The notes under the pieces: generated by a model
Database searches by the model: none
What the model saw: the letters and a program-made list of their open reading frames with translations, nothing else
Told to the model about the DNA's origin: nothing
From: Sphingobium sp. TCM1
GTDB lineage: Bacteria > Pseudomonadota > Alphaproteobacteria > Sphingomonadales > Sphingomonadaceae
Direction: 5' to 3'
Assembly: GCF_001650725.1 (NCBI RefSeq)
Contig: NZ_LXVX01000004.1
Location: 1-64,000, forward strand
DNA: 64,000 bases
Shown: positions 7,558-17,195 of the stretch, piece after piece
How positions within the stretch are numbered: the first letter of the stretch is position 1
How the letters are laid out: every line of letters begins with the position of its first letter
Program-made: the position numbers and the translations under genes

Positions 7558-8259
7558 ATGACCGAGATCATCGACAGGAGCAGGGCTGATAGCCGTGCCG
7601 ACATCTATGACCGCATCGTCGCCGAGCGACGATCGGTGCGCGCCTTTCTGCCGACGCCCCTGCCCGCCGACCTGATCACGCGGCTGTTCACCGTAGCCGG
7701 GCGCGCACCGTCCAACTGCAATGCGCAGCCATGGACCACGCATATCGTATCGGGTGCATCGCTGGCGCGCATCCGCAATGTGTTGCTGGAACAGGCGAGG
7801 GCCGGACAGATCGATCCCGACGTGCCGCTGACGTCGACCTATGTCGATCAATATAAGGCGCGGCGGATCGGTTCCGCCGTGACATTGTTCGAGGCGACCG
7901 GCGTGGGTCGCAACGATCCGGAGGCGCGGGAAGCATCCTTCCTGCGCAATTTCGAGCTGTTCGACGCACCCCACGCGGCATTCTTCTTCATGCCGCGCTA
8001 TTTCGGGCTGCGCGAGGCGGCCGATGTCGGCATGTACGCGCAGACGCTGATGCTGGCGCTGACGGCCCATGGTCTGGGATCGTGTGCGCAGGGGGCGCTC
8101 AGCCATTATGCCAGCGCGATCAAGCGCGAATTGGGCGCGTCCGACGAACTGATATGCCTGTTCGGCCTCAGCTTCGGCTATCCGGACGAGGATCATCCGT
8201 CTGCTGCGGCGATCACCGACCGGGCGCCCCTGTCGGAAACCGTCATCCTGCACGACTGA
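7558..8259 (+). CDS. Nitroreductase-family FMN oxidoreductase
   Basis: A 233-residue protein with start ATG 7558 behind GGGAGG. It has the family's hallmarks: ERRSVRAFLPTPLP for FMN phosphate binding near the N-terminus, APSNCNAQPWTTHIV at about residues 50-65, and the C-terminal GLGSCAQGALSHY and FGLSFGYPDEDHPSAA segments. Members are homodimeric and reduce nitro groups, quinones or enoates with NAD(P)H. Here it probably reduces an unsaturated or quinoid intermediate, or supplies reduced flavin. It sits 204 bases after the HpaB-family gene, a gap with no obvious structure. Confidence 0.85.
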   Translation: MTEIIDRSRADSRADIYDRIVAERRSVRAFLPTPLPADLITRLFTVAGRAPSNCNAQPWTTHIVSGASLARIRNVLLEQARAGQIDPDVPLTSTYVDQYKARRIGSAVTLFEATGVGRNDPEAREASFLRNFELFDAPHAAFFFMPRYFGLREAADVGMYAQTLMLALTAHGLGSCAQGALSHYASAIKRELGASDELICLFGLSFGYPDEDHPSAAAITDRAPLSETVILHD

Positions 8260-8279
8260 AGCCATTGGGGAATATCGCC

Positions 8280-9158
8280 ATGTCCACGCTACAACCCCTT
8301 GGTCCCACATCGCACAGCTTCGTGTCGCAGCGGCTGCGGCTCAACTATCTGGACTGGGGCAATGCGCAGGCTCCGACCCTGATTCTGATCCATGGCGGGC
8401 GAGACCATGCGCGTAGCTGGGACCAAGTGGCGCAGGCGCTGCGCGACGACTGGCACATCATCTGCCCCGACTTGCGCGGCCATGGCGACAGTGCATGGTC
8501 GCCGGACGGGGCCTATACCATGCCCTATTTCATCTGCGACCTGGCCCAGCTGATCCACCAGCAGGGTGAGGCGCCGGTCACGATCGTCGCCCATTCGCTG
8601 GGCGGCGCGATCTCGCTGCGCTATACCGGCCTCTATCCCGAACATGTGCGCAAGCTGGTGGCGATCGAGGGGCTGGGCCTGCCTTCCGCCGCGACCGGCA
8701 TGGGCGTGGAGAGGCCCTTCAACACGCTGTGGCGGGACTGGATCGAGGAGCGGCGCAGTCTGGCCGCGCGCCAGCCGCGCCGTTACGCCTCGATCGAGCA
8801 GGCGCTGGCGCGGATGCTGGCGGAGAACAGTCATCTGACGGAGGCGCAGGCGCGGCACCTGACCGTGCATGGCGTCGCCCGGAACGAGGATGGCAGCTTC
8901 AGCTGGAAATTCGACAATTATGTGCGGAGCGGGCCACCGTTCGACATCAGCCCTGCGGAACTGCACGCGCTGTGGGGCAACATCAGCTGCCCGACGCTGC
9001 TATGCTATGGTAATGACAGCTGGGCCGAAAACCCGCTCGAAAATGGACTGTCGGCGCATTTCCGCGATGCGTCGGTCCAGACCTTCGACAATGCCGGTCA
9101 CTGGCTGCATCACGACCAGTTCGATCAGTTCATCGCGACCCTGCGCGCCTTTCTCTAG
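8280..9158 (+). CDS. Alpha/beta hydrolase
   Basis: A 292-residue alpha/beta hydrolase. The oxyanion strand is LILIHGGRDHARSW at about residues 34-47, DLRGHGDS follows, the nucleophile is Ser106 in VAHSLGGA, and the catalytic histidine is in NAGHWLHHDQ near residue 267. The cap region, about 150-230, is helical and arginine-rich. It could hydrolyse an ester, a lactone or a C-C bond in a ring-cleavage product. The start follows the nitroreductase stop by 20 bases, so the two are probably co-transcribed. Confidence 0.85.
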   Translation: MSTLQPLGPTSHSFVSQRLRLNYLDWGNAQAPTLILIHGGRDHARSWDQVAQALRDDWHIICPDLRGHGDSAWSPDGAYTMPYFICDLAQLIHQQGEAPVTIVAHSLGGAISLRYTGLYPEHVRKLVAIEGLGLPSAATGMGVERPFNTLWRDWIEERRSLAARQPRRYASIEQALARMLAENSHLTEAQARHLTVHGVARNEDGSFSWKFDNYVRSGPPFDISPAELHALWGNISCPTLLCYGNDSWAENPLENGLSAHFRDASVQTFDNAGHWLHHDQFDQFIATLRAFL

Positions 9159-9171
9159 CCTCGTCGCGGGC

Positions 9172-9216
9172 GATCGCTTCGCTCCTTGCGGACCACAGGC
9201 TGCACGCAGGAGCGAT
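9172..9216 (+). terminator. Hairpin after the alpha/beta hydrolase gene
   Basis: GATCGC...CTCCTTGCG pairs with CGCAGGAGCGATC across a 14-base loop, just after the stop at 9158. There is no T-tract, so termination is uncertain; it may instead be a transcript-end stabiliser. Confidence 0.3.
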
Positions 9217-9260
9217 CCCTAGGTTCGCGCGCCCGTCATGCTGCTCCGCACCAATTGGGC

Positions 9261-9298
9261 TTGACAATATTGAGTGAGCTAATGCTATGCTTGCTCAC
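9261..9298 (+). promoter_or_regulatory. Promoter with inverted repeat for the small exported protein
   Basis: A sigma70-like TTGACA at 9261-9266 is followed, 18-19 bases on, by CTATGCT as a weak -10. GTGAGC (9274-9279) and GCTCAC (9293-9298) form an inverted repeat over the -10, placing a possible repressor site there. The gene start is 9359. Confidence 0.45.
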
Positions 9299-9358
9299 TA
9301 TTTGAGTGCCGCGCCGTGACCGCCGAGTCCCGCGGCTTTGGAACAGAGGGGAAAATCC

Positions 9359-9625
9359 ATGCGCTTCATTCTTGCTCTTGCCGCCGCGATCACCGTTGCC
9401 TCGCCCGCGATGGCGCAGACCGCCGCCAATCCGCCGAAGGAAGGCGCGATCATCCGTGACGCGGCCAAGGCACGATTGGGCAAGATCGACCGGGTCTATC
9501 CCGATGGCTCGGTCCAGTTGATCTACCGTTCCAAATTCGTGACGATCCCCGCCGACAAGGTGATCGTGGCCGAAGATGGCGTGATGACCTCGCTCAGCCG
9601 CCAGGAAGTGTCGAAACTGAACTGA
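9359..9625 (+). CDS. Small exported hypothetical protein
   Basis: An 88-residue protein with a classical signal peptide: MRFILALAAAITVASPAMA, probably cleaved after residue 19. The mature part of about 69 residues contains GKIDRVYPDGSVQLIYRSKFVTIPADKV, a beta-rich segment resembling the PRC-barrel-like small periplasmic proteins common in sphingomonads. The start is ATG 9359, with GAGGGGAAA upstream, rather than the ATG 21 bases earlier, because it exposes the signal peptide directly. It is monocistronic, with its own promoter and a strong terminator. The function is unknown; it does not look like part of the CoA pathway. Confidence 0.75.
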   Translation: MRFILALAAAITVASPAMAQTAANPPKEGAIIRDAAKARLGKIDRVYPDGSVQLIYRSKFVTIPADKVIVAEDGVMTSLSRQEVSKLN

Positions 9626-9659
9626 TCGCAGGGCGCGCCGCAAGGCGGATCGCGGACGG

Positions 9660-9699
9660 AAAAAAGGGCCAGCCGGCAGCGACCGGCTGGCCCTTTTTT
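9660..9699. terminator. Bidirectional intrinsic terminator
   Basis: A6-GGGCCAGCCGG, loop CAGCGA, CCGGCTGGCCC-T6: an 11-bp perfect GC stem with A and T tracts on both sides. It serves the exported-protein gene (plus strand) and the acyl-CoA dehydrogenase gene (minus strand), which converge here. Confidence 0.95.
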
Positions 9700-9713
9700 G
9701 AATGACGCCGTCT

Positions 9714-10874
9714 TCAGAGCGTCCGGGCGATCAGCATCTTCATGATTTCGTTCGATCCGCCATAGATGCGGCTGATCCGGGAATTGCGGAACATGCGGGC
9801 GATCGGATATTCATTGATATAGCCGTAACCGCCATGCAGTTGCAGACACTGATCGACGATTTCCCATTCGGTATCGGTCGCCCATAATTTGGCGATGGCG
9901 GACGTGGTGCCGTCCAGCGTGCCGTCGATTGCCTTTTCGATACAATCGTTGACGAAGGTGCGGGCGATCCGTGCCTTGCTGTACATTTCGGCAAGCTTGA
10001 ACTGGGTGTTCTGGAAGTCGAACACCGGCTGGCCAAAGGCCTTGCGCTGTTTGGTATAGTCGATCGTGAGGGCCAGGGCCTTTTCCATAACGATAACGCT
10101 GGTGATGGCGATCAGCAGCCGTTCGCGTGGCAGTTCCGCCATCAGTTGGAAGAAGCCCTTGCCCTCCTCCTCACCCAGAAGATTCTGCGCCGGAACCCAG
10201 ACATCGTCGAAAAACAGTTCGGACGTGTCCTGCGCCTCGTTCCCGATCTTGTCGAGATTCTGGCCACGACGGAAGCCCTCCACCTCGTCGGTTTCCACCA
10301 CCAGCAGCGAGACGCCACGCGCGCCCTTCGACGGGTCCGTCTTGGCCACGACGACGATGAGGTCGGCGATCTGGCCATTGGAGATGAAGGTCTTGGACCC
10401 GTTGATGCGATAGCCGTTCCCGTCCTTGAGCGCGGTCGTGCGGATCGCCTGGAGATCGGACCCGGCGCCCGGTTCACTCATCGCGATGGCGGCAACGAGA
10501 TCGCCCGTCACCATCCGCGGCAACCAGCGCTGCTTCTGTTCCTCGGTCCCGTGCAGCTGGATATAAGGGGCGACGATGACATTGTGCAGCGACGCGGCGA
10601 AGCCTTCCGTGCCCTTGCGCGAAATCTGGTCCACGACGACCAGATCATGGCGGAAATCTCCACCATGGCCGCCATAGGCCTCCGGCACGGACACACCCAG
10701 CAGGCCGGCTGCGCCCGCCTCGCGCCAGAAGGCGCGCTCCACCTGACCGTCCTCGCGCCATTTATCCATCCGCTCGGCGGGAGCATGTTGGTCCAGGAAC
10801 TTGCCGACCGCATCATGGAACATGGTGAGTTCCTCATCGGCCATGTAGGCGGGCTGGGGGAATTCGAGCGTCAT
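9714..10874 (-). CDS. Acyl-CoA dehydrogenase (LCAD/IVD-type base)
   Basis: A 386-residue flavoprotein that introduces the 2,3-double bond into an acyl-CoA and passes electrons to ETF. It has the AMSEPGAGSDL and WATDTEWEIVDQCLQLHGGYGY signatures. The usual C-terminal glutamate position (YEGT) is Gly here (IYGGSNEI). A glutamate is instead present at residue 251 in ELPRERLLIA, the position used by long-chain and isovaleryl-CoA dehydrogenases. It is therefore likely active, with preference for long or branched chains. It is monocistronic, has a TNACYTAGTNA box about 87 bases upstream, and ends at the shared terminator. Confidence 0.92.
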   Translation of the reverse strand: MTLEFPQPAYMADEELTMFHDAVGKFLDQHAPAERMDKWREDGQVERAFWREAGAAGLLGVSVPEAYGGHGGDFRHDLVVVDQISRKGTEGFAASLHNVIVAPYIQLHGTEEQKQRWLPRMVTGDLVAAIAMSEPGAGSDLQAIRTTALKDGNGYRINGSKTFISNGQIADLIVVVAKTDPSKGARGVSLLVVETDEVEGFRRGQNLDKIGNEAQDTSELFFDDVWVPAQNLLGEEEGKGFFQLMAELPRERLLIAITSVIVMEKALALTIDYTKQRKAFGQPVFDFQNTQFKLAEMYSKARIARTFVNDCIEKAIDGTLDGTTSAIAKLWATDTEWEIVDQCLQLHGGYGYINEYPIARMFRNSRISRIYGGSNEIMKMLIARTL

Positions 10875-10960
10875 CGCGGAGCCTTTGCAGCAAGGGGCGA
10901 ATGTTTCGCCCGCGGGGAATCAAACCATTTCCATCGCAAAGAATGGCGCAAAGAGCAATA

Positions 10961-10971
10961 TTACTTAGTGA
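10961..10971 (-). promoter_or_regulatory. Shared island box, copy 1 (TTACTTAGTGA)
   Basis: A near-palindromic box in the promoter of the acyl-CoA dehydrogenase at 9714-10874, matching the consensus TNACYTAGTNA seen before many units of the island. Confidence 0.5.
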
Positions 10972-10977
10972 TATACG

Positions 10978-12575
<1,598 letters not shown>

Positions 12576-12637
12576 TCCCGACCCGACCGGTCGCAGCGAA
12601 GGGGAAGACAGAACGGGCGCCAGTGAAGGAGAGCAGG

Positions 12638-13882
12638 ATGCACAGTGTCGACCACATGAGCGCCGAGACCGGCCCCTCCCCCGCGCGCCAGCTGTCGGCC
12701 GCGCGTCGGATACTGCTGATCGCGGCGATTCTGAGCGGCAATGCCGCCGCCGCCCTGCTGTACGATGCGTTGCCGCCGATCCTAGCGGATCTGGCAAGGC
12801 TGCTGGGCGGCGGCACGCGCGGCCAGTTCCTGGCGCAATTGGCGAGCACGTTGCCGATGCTGGGCGTGATGCTGTCGGGGCTGTTTTCAGGCCTGCTGAT
12901 CGCCATGATCGGCATCCGACCCGTGCATCTGGGCGCGTTGGTCCTGTTCGCCCTGTTCGGCACGGCCGGTGCCTTCATCGACCAGCCGCTGCTGCTGCTG
13001 GGCAGCCGGTTCGTCATGGGTTGCGCGATCGGCACGATGATTACCTGCGGCACGACGCTGATCGCGGCGTGGTTTACCGGCAAGGATCGCGCGCGCATGA
13101 ACGGGTGGCTGGTGAGCGCCGGGGCGATCGCGGGGATCAGCTTCCTGTTCATTGCCGGGCAGGTCGCTTCGGCCTGGTGGCGCGCGCCCTTCCTTCTGCA
13201 CGGGCTGGTCGGCATCCTCTTCCTGCTTCCGATCCTGCTGCTGCGCCCCCTGCCCGCCGTGGCGACGCCCCCGCTGGGCACACAGCCGGGCCATATCGCG
13301 CGCCTGCGTCGCTTGGCGCCCGTAACCCCCATCTACCTGATCGCGCTCGCTCTCTTCATCCTGATGCTGCTGTTCAATGTCCAGACGACCTTCCTGATGA
13401 GCGACGTCGGCATCACAAGCCATGCGAAGATCGCGCTGGTATTCATGGTCAACGCCGCCGCCGTGACGCTGGCGTCGGTGGGATTCGGCTATGTCGCGAA
13501 CCGCCTGACCCCGGCCAATGCCATGCGGATCGTGTTCCTGCTGGTAGCGGGTTCGATGCTGATCGTCGGGGCCGCCCGTGCGCAATGGCAATTCGCGCTG
13601 GGGCTTGGGATCAGCGGCATCGGTGTGGGCGTCGGGCTGACGACGCTGTGGACCTGGACCATGCAGCGCGCGCCCAAGGATGTGCTGCCCCATGCCGTGG
13701 GCCTGATGATGACCTGCATGTATCTGGGCGGGGCGGCCAGCCCGTTCGTGCTGGCGCCGGCCCGGGCGATATTCGGCCTTCGCGGGCAATATTTCGCGCT
13801 GGCCGCATTGATCGTCGCCATCATATTGCTGCTGGCAATGACGGGACGCCGCCGATCGGATCGCCCGATGCCGGCGGAATAG
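12638..13882 (+). CDS. MFS transporter, 12 transmembrane segments
   Basis: A 414-residue membrane protein with about 12 hydrophobic helices and the cytoplasmic loop typical of the major facilitator superfamily between helices 6 and 7 (about residues 195-225). The start ATG 12638 has AAGGAGAG upstream; a GTG at 12623 is the alternative. The RPVHLGALVLF and SRFVMGCAIGTMI segments match the aromatic acid/CynX-type exporter-importer group. It probably takes up the acid substrate of the pathway or exports an intermediate. It follows the NMO-like gene by about 60 bases in the same direction. Confidence 0.85.
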   Translation: MHSVDHMSAETGPSPARQLSAARRILLIAAILSGNAAAALLYDALPPILADLARLLGGGTRGQFLAQLASTLPMLGVMLSGLFSGLLIAMIGIRPVHLGALVLFALFGTAGAFIDQPLLLLGSRFVMGCAIGTMITCGTTLIAAWFTGKDRARMNGWLVSAGAIAGISFLFIAGQVASAWWRAPFLLHGLVGILFLLPILLLRPLPAVATPPLGTQPGHIARLRRLAPVTPIYLIALALFILMLLFNVQTTFLMSDVGITSHAKIALVFMVNAAAVTLASVGFGYVANRLTPANAMRIVFLLVAGSMLIVGAARAQWQFALGLGISGIGVGVGLTTLWTWTMQRAPKDVLPHAVGLMMTCMYLGGAASPFVLAPARAIFGLRGQYFALAALIVAIILLLAMTGRRRSDRPMPAE

Positions 13883-13884
13883 GC

Positions 13885-14655
13885 CTATTTGCGCCGTTCG
13901 TTCGCAAGCGCGGTGCAGGCGATGAAGCCGATCGCGCCGTTGCGGTCGTGGATCCGGCAATGTCCGACCGCTATGCCGTCCGACGCTTCATGCCCGGTCG
14001 CCTCGAAGCCGATCCATTCCCCTTGCGGCGGGCGATGGAGGTGCAGGCTGACGTCGCTGTTGATGTAGCGAATCCCTGCGTCGCCCGCGTGAACGAAGGC
14101 GCTGACGAAGTCGGCGGCGAGCGCGACGCGGGCATAGGGCCCGAGCGGTTCGCCGGCGACCAGCGCCAGCGTTTCGCGCAGCCACAGCCGTTTGGGCGCG
14201 ACGGCGCCCAGATGGCCTGCAATCGCGCGAATTTCGAAATGGCGGGGCTGCTTTCCATCCGGCATCGGCGGCAGGGCGGCGGGATCAGGCGCATCCCAGG
14301 GCGGCGGCGCCCAGACGCGACCGGGAGGCGCTTGCGTGAACCGCAGGAATTGCATCGTCGCACGCGCCACGGTCGCGTCGTTCACCATCATGGTCGCTTC
14401 GACCAGCGCCATGCGCGGCCCCGCGCGCACGACATGGGTCTCGATCCGGGCCGGGGCGAAAGGCGCGATGCGGACCATGTCGATCGTGAAACGCGCGGGC
14501 ACCCAGTCGGCCGCACCGTGTCTAAGCGCGATTTCAGCGCCCATCAGCCCGACCAAGGCACGCCCATGCAGCGAATCATGGCGCCACCAGCCCCGCGCAG
14601 CCTCCTGCGGAACGAAGGATGTGCCGTTCCGAACGAAGAATGAAAGCGCGTCCAC
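13885..14655 (-). CDS. Double-hotdog acyl-CoA thioesterase-like protein
   Basis: A 256-residue protein of the TesB/4HBT_3-like thioesterase family. The first hotdog contains SLHGRALVGLMGAEIALR and PARFTIDMVRIAPFAP; the second contains LAADFVSAFVHAGDAGIRYINSDVSLHLHRPPQGEWIGFEATGHEAS. It resembles the protein at 37598-38374. It would hydrolyse acyl-CoA to free acid and CoA, perhaps to relieve CoA sequestration by a dead-end ester. It is the last gene of the minus-strand ligase-crotonase-thioesterase operon, and its stop is 2 bases from the stop of the convergent MFS gene. Confidence 0.75.
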   Translation of the reverse strand: MDALSFFVRNGTSFVPQEAARGWWRHDSLHGRALVGLMGAEIALRHGAADWVPARFTIDMVRIAPFAPARIETHVVRAGPRMALVEATMMVNDATVARATMQFLRFTQAPPGRVWAPPPWDAPDPAALPPMPDGKQPRHFEIRAIAGHLGAVAPKRLWLRETLALVAGEPLGPYARVALAADFVSAFVHAGDAGIRYINSDVSLHLHRPPQGEWIGFEATGHEASDGIAVGHCRIHDRNGAIGFIACTALANERRK

Positions 14656-14672
14656 CCGTTGACCGGCCCCGT

Positions 14673-15452
14673 CTATTGCCCGCGGCCGCGCGCCTGCACA
14701 GCCTGTCGGCGCGCCTCGACATCTTCGGGCGCTACCTTGCCATTGGCCGCCGAGGAAATGCGGTGCTCGATCGCCAGCGCATCGCCGAAGCTGGCGGCAT
14801 AGCCTTGGTCGATCAACTGCTTGTAGGCGAGCATCATGCGCGGTTCGATGCTGGCCATGTCGGCCGCCAGCGCGCGCGCGCGCGGCATCAACTCCTCCGG
14901 CGCGACGACCTGATTGACAAGTCCCCAGCGTTCGGCCGTCGCTGCGTCCAGAAAATTGCCGGTGAACGACAATTGTTTGGCGCGGCTGATGCCGATGATG
15001 CGGGAGAGCTTCTGCGACAGGCCCCAGCCGGGCAGGATGCCGACGCGGGCATGGGTGTCGGCAAAGCGCGCATTGGTCGATGCGATCAACACGTCGCAGG
15101 CCAAGGCGACTTCGAACCCGCCGGTAATGGCGACGCCATTGATGGCGCCGATGACGGGCTTGGTGCAGACCTCGATCGCCTTGACCGGATTTTCGTCCGC
15201 GCCTTCAGCATTGGCGGCGCCGAGCGCGCCCGGCTGCGAACCCAGTTCCTTGAGGTCGAGACCGGCGGTGAAGGCCCGCTCGCCCGCGCCGGTCAGGATC
15301 ACCGCGCGCACGTCGTCGTCGCTATCGATCTGCGTCATCACTTCATAGAGGCGCGAACGCAACGCCTTCGACAGCGCATTCATTGCTTCGGGGCGGTTGA
15401 GCGTCACGACCGCGACGCCATTGTCCTTCTCGACGGTAACCAGATCGCTCAC
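14673..15452 (-). CDS. Crotonase-fold protein, enoyl-CoA hydratase-like
   Basis: A 259-residue crotonase with GTG start 15452 overlapping the ligase stop as GTGA. The CoA-binding and oxyanion motifs are present (ERAFTAGLDLKELG; NGVAITGGFEVALACD). The first catalytic glutamate of classical hydratases is retained (GGFEVAL). The second is replaced: ARFADTHARVGILPG has His where FGQPE is usual. Hydration may therefore be altered, or the enzyme may be an isomerase, hydrolase or lyase. It is transcribed with the ligase and a thioesterase. Confidence 0.88.
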   Translation of the reverse strand: MSDLVTVEKDNGVAVVTLNRPEAMNALSKALRSRLYEVMTQIDSDDDVRAVILTGAGERAFTAGLDLKELGSQPGALGAANAEGADENPVKAIEVCTKPVIGAINGVAITGGFEVALACDVLIASTNARFADTHARVGILPGWGLSQKLSRIIGISRAKQLSFTGNFLDAATAERWGLVNQVVAPEELMPRARALAADMASIEPRMMLAYKQLIDQGYAASFGDALAIEHRISSAANGKVAPEDVEARRQAVQARGRGQ

Positions 15453-17023
15453 GCGGCTTCCTTTCCTGCTTCCGCACGCGCTCGTGCGCGCAATTCATGC
15501 TTCAATATCTTCCCCGTGCTGTTGCGCGGAAAATCATCGACCAGGACCAGTTGTTCGGGCGTCTTTTGCCGCGCGATACCGGCCTTGGCGAAAAAGTCGC
15601 GGACCGATTCAAGGTCCACGCTCGCGCCGGGTCGGGGCACCACGTAGGCGCGCACGACTTCGCCCATCCGCGGGTCGGGCGCGGCGACGACAGAGGCTTC
15701 GGCAATGTCGGGATGGGTGAAGAGCAGATCCTCCACCTCCCGTGACGAGATATTCTCGCCCCCGCGAATGATGACGTCCTTCTTTCGGTCGGTGATGATG
15801 AGGAAACCTTCGGCATCCAGTCGGCCGATGTCGCCGGTGCGAAACCAGCCACCAGGCAGGAAGGCGGCAGCGTCGAGCGAATCGTCGAGATAGCCAAGGA
15901 ACAGTTCGGGGCCACGCACGATCAGCTCGCCTTCTTCCCCGTCCGGCACCCTGTGGCCGTCATCATCGACGAAGCCGACTTCCGATCCGCGCATCACCTG
16001 TCCTTCGGTCGTCAGGCGCTTTTCCATCGAATCGCCAGGATGCCCGGTGGTAACGGTGGGATGTTCGCTCGACCCATAGCAGCGGAAGGTCTTCAACCCG
16101 TGCGCGGAACAACGGGTGATGAGGCTGGGCGGCACCGGTGCCGCCCCCACCATGCAGCTGCGCAGGCTGGAGAGGTCGCGACCGTCTCGCTCGGCAGCTT
16201 CCAGCAGGCCCGAGAGATGAAAGGGCGTGAAGGAAGAGGAGACGATACGGTATTTTTCCACCAGCATCGCCGCTTCGCCCGGTTCCCAATGGTCCATCAG
16301 CACCACCGGCGCGCCGGTAACGAGAAAGCGCATCAACTGGAACGCGCCTGCGACATGGCCCGGCGGCCAGGGACAGAAGGCGATTTCATCCTCCAGATCC
16401 CGGCGCGACCAGGCGATCGCGTCGACTTCGGACAGAAGCGTGCGCGCGGAATGCTTCACGCCCTTGGGATCGGCCGTGGTGCCGGAGGTGTAGACGAGAA
16501 TCGCCAGATCGTCCGGACTGCGCGCAGCTGCAGGGCCGATCGCGATCGGGGCGAGCATGGCGTCCCAGGGCACCGTGCCGGGCGCGGCATCGCCGATCAT
16601 GACGTGCGTGGTAAGCGCGGGGAGTTCCCCGGCCTCAGCCAGCGTCGCGGCATAGTCCGCCTTGCGCCAACGGTCGGGGGTGACGATGAGCCGGGCGCGC
16701 GACTGGGCCAGGATGAAGCGCAGTTCCTTCGCGCCATAGATGGAGACGACCGGTAACAGTACCGCGCCCGCATGGGCGATTCCGACCGCCGCGATCATCC
16801 ATTCGGTCCAGGCGGGCAGTTGCACCGCAACGACATCCCCCGGCGCGATGCCGCGGGCGCGCAAATGTTCGCCAAAGCGCAACCCCTGTTCGTGGACCTG
16901 CGTCAGAGTCTGCCTGCCCGGCCGAACCTGCGAGGAGACAGCGACCCAGCTGGCCCCGTGGATCTGCGCACCCTGGGCGAACGCCTCGCTCAGGCTGCGA
17001 TCGGCAAAGCTTCCGGCTTCCAT
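15449..17023 (-). CDS. AMP-forming acyl-CoA ligase
   Basis: A 524-residue ANL-superfamily ligase. It contains the P-loop-like LVYTSGTTADPKGVKHS, the adenine motif FRCYGSSEHPT, GGWFRTGDIG, and the hinge/C-terminal lysine motif RNSTGKILKHELRAR. It activates a carboxylate with ATP to the CoA ester. The start ATG 17023 is preferred over 17092 because the upstream extension is Cys/His-rich and unlike the family; AGGAG lies 12 bases before it. It is first in a minus-strand operon with a crotonase and a thioesterase and divergent from an acyl-CoA dehydrogenase. Confidence 0.92.
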   Translation of the reverse strand: MEAGSFADRSLSEAFAQGAQIHGASWVAVSSQVRPGRQTLTQVHEQGLRFGEHLRARGIAPGDVVAVQLPAWTEWMIAAVGIAHAGAVLLPVVSIYGAKELRFILAQSRARLIVTPDRWRKADYAATLAEAGELPALTTHVMIGDAAPGTVPWDAMLAPIAIGPAAARSPDDLAILVYTSGTTADPKGVKHSARTLLSEVDAIAWSRRDLEDEIAFCPWPPGHVAGAFQLMRFLVTGAPVVLMDHWEPGEAAMLVEKYRIVSSSFTPFHLSGLLEAAERDGRDLSSLRSCMVGAAPVPPSLITRCSAHGLKTFRCYGSSEHPTVTTGHPGDSMEKRLTTEGQVMRGSEVGFVDDDGHRVPDGEEGELIVRGPELFLGYLDDSLDAAAFLPGGWFRTGDIGRLDAEGFLIITDRKKDVIIRGGENISSREVEDLLFTHPDIAEASVVAAPDPRMGEVVRAYVVPRPGASVDLESVRDFFAKAGIARQKTPEQLVLVDDFPRNSTGKILKHELRARARAEAGKEAA

Positions 17024-17105
17024 CAGCGTCTTGCGCTCCTCTTCCACATGCGGGCCGTGGCCATTGCAGATCCAACAACTCGCCGGTCTCATATAACAAC
17101 AAAGT

Positions 17106-17116
17106 CTACTTAGCTA
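17106..17116. promoter_or_regulatory. Shared island box, copy 3 (CTACTTAGCTA, weak)
   Basis: A diverged copy of the TNACYTAGTNA box between the divergent ligase and acyl-CoA dehydrogenase genes, beside the AT-rich stretch ATATAACAACAAAG that could be a -10 region. Confidence 0.35.
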
Positions 17117-17195
17117 GCGATGTTGCTTCCCATTGTCACCCGCCCTTGCTAACAGCGTCGCGGTAACGGAAGCCAGGAAGAGGGACGCCGCACCG

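Noticed and set aside
5749..8310. Very long open frame on the minus strand opposite the HpaB-family and nitroreductase genes
   Set aside because: It is antisense to two genes with clear family motifs, has an Arg/His/Gln-rich translation typical of GC-rich shadow frames, and shows no domain or ribosome-binding site.
13021..14643. 540-codon plus-strand frame across the MFS and thioesterase genes
   Set aside because: It runs in another frame through transmembrane-coding DNA and antisense through the thioesterase gene; the product is Arg/Pro-rich without motifs.
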